Below, piece by piece: positions 33,319 to 42,129 of a DNA stretch of 64,000 nucleotides. The notes under the pieces are model-generated. The model saw only the letters and a program-made list of their open reading frames with translations, made no database searches and had not been told where the DNA came from. Source of the DNA: Rhodopseudomonas palustris (GTDB taxonomy: Bacteria; Pseudomonadota; Alphaproteobacteria; Rhizobiales; Xanthobacteraceae); NCBI RefSeq assembly GCF_003591005.1, contig NZ_QYYD01000006.1, positions 62,001 to 126,000 on the forward strand, in the 5' to 3' direction. How positions within the stretch are numbered: position 1 is the stretch's first letter; every line of letters begins with the position of its first letter. The translations under genes were made by a program, and so were the position numbers.

Positions 33319-33496
33319 ATTTTGTGTCAAGCGAGCGACGATTTGTCAGTTAAAAATATACTTCGCCGTTTCGTCACCCGCCCTCGCGACGTTCACGGTC
33401 TGGACTCTTACCCGCCAAGTTGCGAACAGGATATTGTCGAGCGATTCGGCGGCGGCGTTGACGATCTGCGATCGCGTCGAGTGGTTGGGGCAATCC

Positions 33497-36007
33497 ATGT
33501 CAGACGTATTGGGGTCGATGCGTCGGGCCTGCTTGTCGTGCACGTCACTCGTGCGCGGTGCCGCAGGGGCTGGCTTACTAGCGGCATCGACGCCGGCGTG
33601 GGCCGACGAGCATCTCGCCGCACTCACGTCCCGCATGATCACAGATTTCAGCCGGCACGAGCTGGTGACGCTGGCGATGGCCGTGTCGGTGCTCGGCTTC
33701 TCGGTGGTGTCGGCGATCCTGCTGATGCGCACGCGGCAACGCGCTGCGGCGGAAGAAACCCGGCTGCGGACCGACGTCCAGACCCTGCAGGCGGAATCGG
33801 ATCGGTTGCGCGCGCTGCTGTTCGTGGAACCTCAGGTGCTGATCTCCTGGCCGGCCGGCGATGATCGTCCGCAGATCAGCGGCGACATCGCGCTGCTGCT
33901 GCCGCACGAGCCGCACGGCGCCAAGCCGCAGCGCATCCTGGCGTTCGGCACGTGGCTGCCACCCGAGCCTGCGCTGCAGATGGATCACGCCGTCGACGCG
34001 CTGCTCGACAAGGGCGAAGCCTTCCTCCTGCACCTGACCACGTCGACCGGCCGCGCCATCGAGGCGATGGGCCGCGCCATCGGCGGCCAGGCCATCCTGC
34101 GGCTGCGCGAACTCAGCGGCGTGCGCCGCGAACTGGCCGACATGTCGCGGCGCTACAAGGCGCTGCAGGACGAGACCGAGATGCTGCGCGGCTTCGCCGA
34201 AGCGGCGCCGTGGCCGATCTGGACGCGCCGCGCGTCGGGCGAACTCGCCTTCGCCAACGCCGCCTACGCGCGGGCCACCGACGCCGGCAGTCCGGCCGAT
34301 GCGGTCAGCCGCAATCTCGAACTGCTCGACAGCAACGACCGCGGCAATCTCGCCCGCTCCCTGCACGAGGAGTCGGAATTTGCTGCGCGGCTGCCGATCG
34401 TGGTGCGCGGCGAGCGCCGCTATTTCGATGTGCGAGCGCTGCGGCTCGCTCATGGCAGCGCCGGCATCGCGGTGGATTCCAGCGAGGCCGCGGCGCTCGG
34501 CGCCGCGCTGGTGCGGATGGCGGACGCGCACCGCCGCACGCTGGATCAGCTGTCGTCCGGCGTCGCGGTGTTCGACGCGCAGCGGCGGCTGGCATTTTAC
34601 AACGACTCCTATCGCAAGCTGTGGGATCTCGACCGCGCCTTCCTCGACAGCCATCCGGATGATTCCAGCGTCCTCGACCGGCTGCGCGCCGCGCGCAAAC
34701 TGCCGGAAGAGCGCGACTTCAAGGCGTGGAAAAACAAGCTCCACGAGGCCTATCGGGCGGTCGAAGCCGAGAAGGCGATCTGGTATCTGCCCGACGGCCG
34801 CGCCATCAGCATCGTCACCACGCCCAATCAGGAAGGCGGCGTCACCTATCTGTTCGACGACGTCACCGAAAGCCTCGATCTGCAGCGCCGCTATGGCGGG
34901 CTGATCGACGTCCAGCGCGAGACGCTCGACAATCTGACCGAGGCGGTGGCGGTGTTCGGCAGCAATGGCTGCGCGCAACTGTTCAATCCGGCATTCACCC
35001 GGATGTGGAACCTGTCGGCCGAGGCGCTGGCGAGCCGGCCGCACATCGAAACCGTCGAGGACTGGTGTCGGCCGCTCTATGATGACGAGATAAGCTGGCA
35101 GGCGCTGCGCAGCGCCATCACCGGGATCGACGATCGCCGCAACGTGCTCTTGAAGCTGGAGCGCCGCGACGGCTCGGTGCTGTCGTGCAAGACGATGCCG
35201 CTGCCCGACGGCGCCACGATGCTGACGTTCCAGGACATCACCGACACCGAGAATGTCGAGCGCGCGCTGCGGGAACGCAACGAGGCGCTGGAGACCGCCG
35301 ACCGCATCAAGATCGACTTCGTCCATCACGTCTCCTACGAACTGCGCTCGCCGCTGACCACGATCATCGGCTTCGCGCATTTCCTTAGCGATCCGAGCAC
35401 CGGCCCGCTCACCGACAAGCAGGCCGAGTACCTCGCCTACATCACCACCTCGACCAATGCGCTGCTGGCGATCATCAACAACATCCTCGACCTCGCCAGC
35501 ATCGACGCCGGCGCGATGACGCTCAATCTTGGCCCGATCGATATCCGCCGCGCCATCGACGCGGCGGTCGAGGGCATCCAGGATCGCCTCGCCCGCGACC
35601 AGATCACGCTCGATATCGACGTCGATCCGAGCATCGAGGGCTTTGTCGGCGACGAGCGCCGCGTCGTGCAGGTGCTGTACAATCTGCTCGCCAACGCGGT
35701 CGGCTTCTCGCCGCCGCAGGCTGAAGTGAAGCTGGCGGTGCGCAAAGCCGGCAACCGCATCGTGTTCTCGGTCACCGACGCCGGCCCCGGCATCGATCCG
35801 GCCGTCAAGGACAAGGTGTTCGACTGGTTCGAAAGCCACTCCCAGGGCTCGCGGCATCGCGGCCCTGGCCTTGGTCTGGCGCTGGTACGATCCTTCGTCG
35901 AACTGCACGGCGGCAAGGTCCAGGTCGATTCGGTGGTCGGGCACGGCACCACGGTGGTGTGCGAATTTCCGATCGACCAGACCGCGCAGCGTAACGCGGC
36001 CGAATGA
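33497..36007 (+). CDS. divL: DivL-like PAS sensor kinase with Tyr in place of the phospho-acceptor His
   Basis: 836 residues from the ATG at 33497. An N-terminal signal/anchor (cleavable-looking to AWA) and a membrane helix (LVTLAMAVSVLGFSVVSAILLM) are followed by several PAS-like segments, then a dimerisation helix and an ATPase domain (DAGPGID, GPGLGLALVRSFVELHGG). In the H-box the sequence is HHVSYELRSPLTT: Tyr614 replaces the His of canonical kinases (SHELRTPL). That is the hallmark of Caulobacter DivL, which controls CckA and the cell-cycle regulator CtrA through protein contacts. The position directly before tsaE fits divL. Overlaps the next gene by ATGA. Confidence 0.88.
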   Translation: MSDVLGSMRRACLSCTSLVRGAAGAGLLAASTPAWADEHLAALTSRMITDFSRHELVTLAMAVSVLGFSVVSAILLMRTRQRAAAEETRLRTDVQTLQAESDRLRALLFVEPQVLISWPAGDDRPQISGDIALLLPHEPHGAKPQRILAFGTWLPPEPALQMDHAVDALLDKGEAFLLHLTTSTGRAIEAMGRAIGGQAILRLRELSGVRRELADMSRRYKALQDETEMLRGFAEAAPWPIWTRRASGELAFANAAYARATDAGSPADAVSRNLELLDSNDRGNLARSLHEESEFAARLPIVVRGERRYFDVRALRLAHGSAGIAVDSSEAAALGAALVRMADAHRRTLDQLSSGVAVFDAQRRLAFYNDSYRKLWDLDRAFLDSHPDDSSVLDRLRAARKLPEERDFKAWKNKLHEAYRAVEAEKAIWYLPDGRAISIVTTPNQEGGVTYLFDDVTESLDLQRRYGGLIDVQRETLDNLTEAVAVFGSNGCAQLFNPAFTRMWNLSAEALASRPHIETVEDWCRPLYDDEISWQALRSAITGIDDRRNVLLKLERRDGSVLSCKTMPLPDGATMLTFQDITDTENVERALRERNEALETADRIKIDFVHHVSYELRSPLTTIIGFAHFLSDPSTGPLTDKQAEYLAYITTSTNALLAIINNILDLASIDAGAMTLNLGPIDIRRAIDAAVEGIQDRLARDQITLDIDVDPSIEGFVGDERRVVQVLYNLLANAVGFSPPQAEVKLAVRKAGNRIVFSVTDAGPGIDPAVKDKVFDWFESHSQGSRHRGPGLGLALVRSFVELHGGKVQVDSVVGHGTTVVCEFPIDQTAQRNAAE

Positions 36008-37521
36008 CGGCGCCGGCGACATTCTCGGTCGCGCTCGCCAACGAGACGGCGACGGCGCGGCTGATGGCGGAGATCGCGCTGCTGATCGGCCCTGGTGATG
36101 TCGTCACGCTGTCGGGCGATCTCGGCGCCGGCAAGACCGCGGCGGCGCGGGCAATGATCCGTTATCTGGCCGGAGACGACGACTACGAAGTCCCGAGCCC
36201 GACCTTCACACTGGTACAAAGCTACGAGCTGCCGCCGTTTCCGCTGCTCCACGCCGATCTGTATCGCATCGAAGATCCCGGCGAGCTCGAAGAGATCGGG
36301 CTGTCGCCGCTGCCGGACGGCGCAGTGGCGCTGATCGAATGGCCGGAGCGGGCGCCCGGCGCGATGCCGGACGACCGCATCGACATCGCGCTCAGCCATC
36401 GTCCGGCGCTCGGCTCGCTGGCCCGCGCCGCAGAAATCACCGGCCACGGCAAGGCCGCCGCGCAGGTCGAGCGGCTGGCGGCGCTGCGCAGCTTCATCGA
36501 AACTTCCGGCTATGCGGAGGCCGACCGCCGCCACATGCCGGGCGACGCTTCGACACGGTCCTACGCGCGGCTGATCAAGGACGGCCAATCGCTGATCCTG
36601 ATGAATGCGCCGCGGCGGCCCGATGGTCCCGCGCTGTACGCCGGCAAGAGCTACAGCGCTGCAGTGCATCTGGCCGAAGACGTCCGGCCGTTCGTGGCGA
36701 TCGCAAGCGGGTTGCACGCACGGCGCTTCTCGGCGCCGGCGATTTTGCACGCCGATCTCGATTCGGGCTTCCTGATCACCGAGGATTTCGGCCGCGAAGG
36801 CGTCGTCACCGGATCGCCGCCGGCGCCGATCGCTGAGCGCTATCAGGCCGCTGCCGATCTGCTGGCGACGCTGCATGGCCAGGCGCTGCCCGACACGCTG
36901 CCGTTGCCGCAGGACAACTACGCCATCCCGGTGTTCGACCTTGAGGCGATGCTGATCGAGGTCGGGCTGATGACCGAATGGTATCTGCCCGATCGGGGCG
37001 TCGCGCTCGCCGCCAGCGACCGCGCCGATTTCGTCGCGCTGTGGCGCCGGCTGCTGGGCGGCCTCGCCGACGAGCCACACACCTGGGTACTACGCGACTA
37101 TCACTCACCGAACTTGATCTGGCTGGAGGAGCGCGACGGCATCGCGAAGGTCGGTGTGATCGATTTTCAGGACACCGTGCTCGGTCCGCCGGCCTACGAC
37201 GTGGTGTCGCTGCTGCAGGATGCGCGGATCGACGTGCCCGAATCGCTCGAGCTGGCGTTGTTCGGCCGCTACATCAAGGCGCGGATCGCCGCCGACCCGA
37301 GGTTCGATCCCGCCCGCTTCGCCCAGCGCTACGCGCTGATGTCGGCGCAGCGTAACACGCGGCTGCTCGGCACCTTCGCACGGCTCAACCGGCGCGACGG
37401 CAAGCCGCATTACCTGAAGCATCAGCCGCGGATCTGGACTTATCTGATGCGTTCGCTGGCGCACCCGTCGTTGGTTGAACTGAAGGCCTGGTCCGACGCT
37501 CACGTGCCGCCTCCACGGTGA
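36004..37521 (+). CDS. tsaE: Fusion of TsaE (tRNA t6A ATPase) and AmgK-like sugar kinase
   Basis: 505 residues. Residues 1-~155 are TsaE: Walker A GDLGAGKT (38-45), the PSPTFTLVQSYE block and HADLYRIEDPGELEEIG. TsaE helps TsaBD make t6A37 in tRNA. From ~165 onward it is a phosphotransferase of the choline/aminoglycoside kinase fold (VLRDYHSPNLIW catalytic loop; GVIDFQDTVLGPPAYDVVSL metal site) that resembles AmgK, the anomeric kinase for MurNAc/GlcNAc in peptidoglycan recycling. murU, which uses the AmgK product, is next but one. The fusion occurs in related genera. It overlaps divL by 4 bp. Confidence 0.92.
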   Translation: MTAPATFSVALANETATARLMAEIALLIGPGDVVTLSGDLGAGKTAAARAMIRYLAGDDDYEVPSPTFTLVQSYELPPFPLLHADLYRIEDPGELEEIGLSPLPDGAVALIEWPERAPGAMPDDRIDIALSHRPALGSLARAAEITGHGKAAAQVERLAALRSFIETSGYAEADRRHMPGDASTRSYARLIKDGQSLILMNAPRRPDGPALYAGKSYSAAVHLAEDVRPFVAIASGLHARRFSAPAILHADLDSGFLITEDFGREGVVTGSPPAPIAERYQAAADLLATLHGQALPDTLPLPQDNYAIPVFDLEAMLIEVGLMTEWYLPDRGVALAASDRADFVALWRRLLGGLADEPHTWVLRDYHSPNLIWLEERDGIAKVGVIDFQDTVLGPPAYDVVSLLQDARIDVPESLELALFGRYIKARIAADPRFDPARFAQRYALMSAQRNTRLLGTFARLNRRDGKPHYLKHQPRIWTYLMRSLAHPSLVELKAWSDAHVPPPR

Positions 37522-37631
37522 TTTCAGCGACAGGTTTTACCCGATATTAGGCGACCGCTCCCTACCCTCGACGCCTCGACAGTCTTCCCGTAAATCGCAC
37601 GCCTGGTCGCTGCGTCGGGGCGAGGGACCTC

Positions 37632-37946
37632 ATGGTTGGTGAACGGAACAAGGACGGCCGCGTCGTGTTCGAACGCGGCATCCGGGCGCAGATGATGGCG
37701 ATCGACGGCACCTGGCGCCGGCCCTGCCTGCTCGAGGACGTCTCTGAAGCCGGCGGCAAGCTCACCATCGAGGGCGCCGTCGACGGCCTCAACCTCAAGG
37801 AATTCTTCCTGCTGCTGTCGTCGACCGGGCTGGCCTATCGGCGCTGCGCGCTGAGCTGGGTCAATGGCGACCAGATCGGCGTCAGCTTCCTGCGCCATGA
37901 CAAAAAGAAGCGCCCGAGCAGCCGCGCCGGAACCGCAACCGCCTAG
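37632..37946 (+). CDS. Small PilZ-domain protein
   Basis: 104 residues from the ATG at 37632. It carries the PilZ pattern: an Arg-containing N-terminal segment (GRVVFERGIRAQMMAIDG), the D/NxSxxG motif (EDVSEAGGKLTI) and a short beta barrel ending with GVSFLRHDKKKR. PilZ domains bind cyclic di-GMP. The canonical RxxxR is imperfect (R-V-V-F-E-R), so binding is not certain. It stands alone between the tsaE/amgK fusion and murU, which are usually adjacent, so it interrupts the recycling gene pair. Confidence 0.75.
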   Translation: MVGERNKDGRVVFERGIRAQMMAIDGTWRRPCLLEDVSEAGGKLTIEGAVDGLNLKEFFLLLSSTGLAYRRCALSWVNGDQIGVSFLRHDKKKRPSSRAGTATA

Positions 37947-38046
37947 AGCTTTTCCGGTTCTGATAGAATCACCGGAGCTCTAAATCTTTCTTCTGACGCG
38001 TTTTCTTCACGCGAACCGGTATCCACTCCGCTCGAAAACGCTCTAC
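37945..38046. repeat. Palindromic intergenic repeat, family D
   Basis: AGAGCTTTTCCGGTTCTGAT then ATCACCGGAGCTCT forms a stem; a second part TGACGCGTTTTCTTCACGCG, AACCGGTATCCACTCCGCTC and GAAAACGCTCTAC follows. It resembles a repeat seen often between genes in Bradyrhizobium and Rhodopseudomonas. One copy here, starting at the pilZ stop codon. Confidence 0.75.
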
Positions 38047-38191
38047 ACTGTTTCGCGGAAGCGGCTTCGCGCGGGTCGTGGTGTCGCACCGTCGTCATGG
38101 TTGGCGACTACCCAAGGACCGTTGATACACCGGTCGCCGCTGCGTGATACAATCGATTCGCACCGATCCGATCCGGTCCGAAACGCGAGCG

Positions 38192-38917
38192 ATGATGTCC
38201 GTTCAACCTTCCCGCGCCATGGTGCTTGCTGCAGGCTTCGGCCTGCGCATGCGCCCGCTCACCGACAACAAGCCGAAGCCGCTGGTGCGCGTCGCCGGCA
38301 AGCCGCTGCTCGACCACGTGCTCGACAGGCTCGCCGAGGCCGGCGTGACCGAAGCCGTGGTCAACGTGCACTATCTGCCGGACCAGATCATCGATCACGT
38401 CGTATCGCGGACGGCGCCGAAGGTGATCATCTCCGATGAACGCGACATGGTGCTCGGCACCGGCGGGGCCGTGGTCAAGGCACTGCCGCTGCTCGGCGAT
38501 GCGCCGTTCTATCATCTCAACGCCGATACGCTGTGGATCGACGGCGTGCGACCGAATCTCGCGCGGCTTGCCGATGCGTTTGACCCGGCCCGGATGGACA
38601 TCCTGCTGCTGATGGCGCCGACCGCGGGCAGCATCGGCTATGCGGGCAAGGGAGACTTTGCAATGGCGCCGGACGGGTCCTTGCGCAAGCGCAAGGAGAA
38701 CGAGGTGACGCCGTTCGTTTATGCGGGCGTCGCCATCATGTCGCCGGCGATCTTCGCCGACGCGCCGCGGGGCGAATTTTCGCTGACCAAGATGTTCGAT
38801 GAGGTGGCCGAGCAGGGCCGGCTGTTCGGGCTGCGGCTCGACGGCACGTGGATGCATGTCGGCACGCCGGATGCGGTCGCGGCGGCCGAGCGGGCCTATC
38901 TCGCCAGCGTCGCCTGA
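38192..38917 (+). CDS. murU: N-acetylmuramate-1-phosphate uridylyltransferase MurU
   Basis: 241 residues from the ATG at 38192 (an ATG one codon later is equally possible). Nucleotidyltransferase signature MVLAAGFGLRMRPLTDNKPKPL, then the NADTLWID metal site and ERDMVLGTGGAVV. With AmgK it forms the MurNAc salvage route that bypasses de novo UDP-MurNAc synthesis and fosfomycin sensitivity in Pseudomonas. Assignment to MurU rather than another sugar-1-phosphate nucleotidyltransferase rests on the neighbouring AmgK part. It is followed by addB after 68 bp. Confidence 0.85.
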   Translation: MMSVQPSRAMVLAAGFGLRMRPLTDNKPKPLVRVAGKPLLDHVLDRLAEAGVTEAVVNVHYLPDQIIDHVVSRTAPKVIISDERDMVLGTGGAVVKALPLLGDAPFYHLNADTLWIDGVRPNLARLADAFDPARMDILLLMAPTAGSIGYAGKGDFAMAPDGSLRKRKENEVTPFVYAGVAIMSPAIFADAPRGEFSLTKMFDEVAEQGRLFGLRLDGTWMHVGTPDAVAAAERAYLASVA

Positions 38918-38985
38918 GGGCCGCCGCACCTCCCGTGCGGTGCGCCGCCATGGCATGATCGCCGGATCGGCGAATCAGGGTGTCC

Positions 38986-41900
38986 ATGCGCGTTTTCAGT
39001 GTTCCGTCTTCCGCGCCGTTTCTGCGCTCGACAATTGCCGCGCTGGTCGATGGCGAACTGATCGAGGGCTTTTCGGTCCGCACCCAGCCCGAGCGGCTGG
39101 CCGAAGCGACGCTTTATCTGCCGACCCGCCGCGCCGGACGGCTGGCGCGCGACATCTTCCTGGACGTCCTCGGGACCGACGCCGTGCTGCTGCCGCGCAT
39201 CGTCGCGCTCGGCGGCATCGACGAGGACGAGTTGGCGTTCGCACAGGCGGCCCAAGGCGTTGCCGATCTCGAAATTCCGCCCGCGCTCGACGGCCTGCCG
39301 CGCCGGCTGCTGCTGTCGCAGCTGATCGCCGTCTGGGCCAAGAGCCTGCGGCCGGGCGATCCGCATCAGGCGCCGCTCGTCATCGGTGGCCCGGCCTCGA
39401 CTTTGGCGCTGGCCGACGATCTGGCGCGGCTGATCGACGACATGGCGACGCGCGGCGTCGACTGGACCAAGCTCGATAGCTTGGTGCCGGATGCGTTCGA
39501 CCGCTACTGGAAGCTGACGCTCGACTTCCTCAAGATCGCCGGCCAGTGGTGGCCGCAGCATCTGCGCGAGACCGACCGGATCGAGCCGGCGGCGCGGCGC
39601 GATCTGTTGATCGAGGCCGAAACCCGCCGCCTTGCGGCGCATCAGGGCGGGCCGGTGATCGCCGCCGGCTCGACCGGTTCGATGCCGGCGACCGCGCGGC
39701 TGCTGCATGCCATCGCCGGGCTGCCGCACGGCGCCGTGGTGCTGCCGGGGCTCGACACTGAGCTCGATGACGCAGCGTGGGATCTGATCGAAGGCACGCG
39801 CGACAAGCAGGGCAGGCAGCTAACGCCGCCGTCGCCCAACCATCCGCAATTCGCCATGCATGGCCTGCTGACGCGGATGGGCCTGCAGCGCCGCGACGTC
39901 CGGCGGCTGGGCGTGAGCGCGCGGCCGGGCCGCGAAGTCCTCGCCTCCGAGGCGATGCGGCCGTCGGCCGCGACGGCGGTGTGGCACGACCGGCTGGCCG
40001 ATCCGCAGGTCGAGCAACTGATCGAAGCCGGAGTTGAGAAGCTGACGCTGATCGAGGCGCCGAATTCCGAGATCGAGGCGCTGGCGATCGCGGTGGCGCT
40101 GCGCGAGGCGACCGAACTCGGCCGCACCGCCGCTCTGGTGACGCCGGATCGCGCGCTGGCGCGCCGCGTCGTCGCCGCGCTCGGCCGCTGGAATCTGCCG
40201 GTCGACGATTCCGGCGGCGATTCGCTGATGGACACCCAGGCCGGCATTTTCGCGCGGCTCGCTGCCGAGGCCGCGCTGCATGGCTGCGAGCCGCCGACGC
40301 TGCTGGCGCTTCTGAAACATCCGCTGCTGCGGCTCGGCCGCGCCGCCGGCGGTTGGCGGCATGCGATCGAAACGCTGGAACTGGCGCTGCTGCGCGGGAC
40401 CCGGCCGTCGCCGGGCTGCGAAGGGCTGCTGCGGGACTACGCGTCGTTCCGCGCCGAACTCGCCAAGCACAAGCGCGGCGAACTCAGCGCGCTGCACGCC
40501 TCGGAGCCGCGCGCGCGGCTCGGCGATGACGCGCTCGATGCCGCGCAGGCGCTGATCGACGAACTCCGCACAGCACTGCTGCCGTTGGAGAGCGTCGGCA
40601 AAGATCCGATCGACCTGTGCGTGTTCGGCCAGCGTCATCGCGAAGTGCTCAAAGCGCTGTCGAGCGATGCGGACGGCATCGCCGTGGCGTTCGAAGGCCA
40701 GGGCGCGGCATTGCTGCGCGCCTTCGACGACCTCGCCGAAGTCGAGCCGAGCGCCGGCGTGCCGGTGCCGCCGCACGACTATCCGGATGTGTTCGAGACC
40801 GCGTTCGGCGATATCACCGTGCGCCGGCCTGAACTCGCCGAAGCCGCGCTGCGGATCTACGGCCCGCTCGAAGCGCGGCTGACGACGCATGACCGCGTCA
40901 TTCTCGGCGGGCTGGTCGAGGGCGTGTGGCCGCCGGCGCCGCGGATCGATCCGTGGCTGTCGCGGCCGATGCGTCACGAGCTTGGCCTCGATCTGCCGGA
41001 GCGCCGCATCGGGCTGTCGGCGCACGACTTCGCGCAGGCGCTCCGCGCCGACGAAGTGATTCTTACCCATGCCAACAAGGTTGGCGGCGCGCCGGCGGTT
41101 GTGTCGCGGTTTCTGCACCGGCTCGAAGCGGTTGCCGGCAAGACGCGGTGGGGTACGCTGAAGCAGCGCGGCCAAGCGTATCTTGACTATGCGCAGGCGC
41201 TCGATCGTCCCGCCGAGGTGAGGCCGATCGCGCAGCCGGCGCCGAAGCCGCCGCGCGAGGCGCGGCCGCTGAAACTGTCGGTCACGGCGATAGAGGACTG
41301 GCTGCGCGATCCCTACACGATCTACGCCAAATACATCCTCGGCCTGTCGCCGCTCGATCCGGTCGACATGCCGCTGTCGGCGGCCGATCGCGGCTCGGCG
41401 ATCCACGAGGCGCTCGGCGAATTCACCGAGCGCTTCGCCGATGAATTACCAGAGGATCCGGCGCAGATGCTGCGCGAGATCGGCGCCAAACACTTTGCGC
41501 CGCTGATGGATCATCCCGAGGCGCGGGCGCTGTGGTGGCCGCGCTATCTGCGCGTCGCCGGCTGGTTCGCCAATTGGGAGCAGGACCGCCGCCCGCATCT
41601 GCGCCACGTCATCGCCGAGCGCAGCGGTTCGCTGTCGATCCCGCTCGACGGCGGCCGCAATTTTGTCTTGTCGGCGCGCGCGGATCGCATCGAGCACCGT
41701 GCCGACGGCAACTACGCGATTCTCGACTATAAGACCGGCAACCCGCCGACCGGCAAGCAGGTCCGCATGGGGCTGTCGCCGCAGCTGACGCTGGAAGCCG
41801 CGATCCTGCGCGCCGGCGGCTTTGACGGCATCGATGCCGGCGCCTCGGTCGCCGAACTCACTTACGTCAAGCTCAGCGGCAACTCGCCGCCGGGCGACGA

Positions 41901-42129
41901 GCGCGTGCTCGAACTCAAGATCGACCGCAAGGACGAGCCGCAGGAGCCCGACGATGCCGCAGCCGAGGCGCTGGCCAAACTCACCGGCCTGATCCGCCGC
42001 TTCGACGACGAGGCGCAGCCCTATCACGCGCTGGTGCTGTCGATGTGGGCGCAACGCTACGGTCGCTACGACGATCTGGCGCGGATCAAGGAATGGTCGG
42101 CGGCCGGCGGAGTAGGAGAGGGCGCATGA
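38986..42129 (+). CDS. addB: Double-strand break repair protein AddB
   Basis: 1047 residues from the ATG at 38986, with AGGG 5 nt upstream; a GTG two codons earlier is less likely. The alphaproteobacterial AddB type: no Walker A at the N-terminus, a helicase-like middle and a C-terminal PD-(D/E)XK nuclease domain (YAILDYKTGNPPTGKQVRMG ... SPQLTLEAAIL). With AddA it resects double-strand ends and loads RecA (RecBCD equivalent). The stop overlaps the addA start (ATGA). Confidence 0.95.
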   Translation: MRVFSVPSSAPFLRSTIAALVDGELIEGFSVRTQPERLAEATLYLPTRRAGRLARDIFLDVLGTDAVLLPRIVALGGIDEDELAFAQAAQGVADLEIPPALDGLPRRLLLSQLIAVWAKSLRPGDPHQAPLVIGGPASTLALADDLARLIDDMATRGVDWTKLDSLVPDAFDRYWKLTLDFLKIAGQWWPQHLRETDRIEPAARRDLLIEAETRRLAAHQGGPVIAAGSTGSMPATARLLHAIAGLPHGAVVLPGLDTELDDAAWDLIEGTRDKQGRQLTPPSPNHPQFAMHGLLTRMGLQRRDVRRLGVSARPGREVLASEAMRPSAATAVWHDRLADPQVEQLIEAGVEKLTLIEAPNSEIEALAIAVALREATELGRTAALVTPDRALARRVVAALGRWNLPVDDSGGDSLMDTQAGIFARLAAEAALHGCEPPTLLALLKHPLLRLGRAAGGWRHAIETLELALLRGTRPSPGCEGLLRDYASFRAELAKHKRGELSALHASEPRARLGDDALDAAQALIDELRTALLPLESVGKDPIDLCVFGQRHREVLKALSSDADGIAVAFEGQGAALLRAFDDLAEVEPSAGVPVPPHDYPDVFETAFGDITVRRPELAEAALRIYGPLEARLTTHDRVILGGLVEGVWPPAPRIDPWLSRPMRHELGLDLPERRIGLSAHDFAQALRADEVILTHANKVGGAPAVVSRFLHRLEAVAGKTRWGTLKQRGQAYLDYAQALDRPAEVRPIAQPAPKPPREARPLKLSVTAIEDWLRDPYTIYAKYILGLSPLDPVDMPLSAADRGSAIHEALGEFTERFADELPEDPAQMLREIGAKHFAPLMDHPEARALWWPRYLRVAGWFANWEQDRRPHLRHVIAERSGSLSIPLDGGRNFVLSARADRIEHRADGNYAILDYKTGNPPTGKQVRMGLSPQLTLEAAILRAGGFDGIDAGASVAELTYVKLSGNSPPGDERVLELKIDRKDEPQEPDDAAAEALAKLTGLIRRFDDEAQPYHALVLSMWAQRYGRYDDLARIKEWSAAGGVGEGA

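Noticed and set aside
33319-33496. CtrA binding site (TTAA-N7-TTAA) before divL
   Set aside because: Only one TTAA half-site is present (near 33350); the second half at the right distance is missing.
39820-41406. Long open frame opposite addB, and similar ones opposite divL and addA
   Set aside because: All are antisense shadows of confidently identified genes; no ribosome-binding site or family match.
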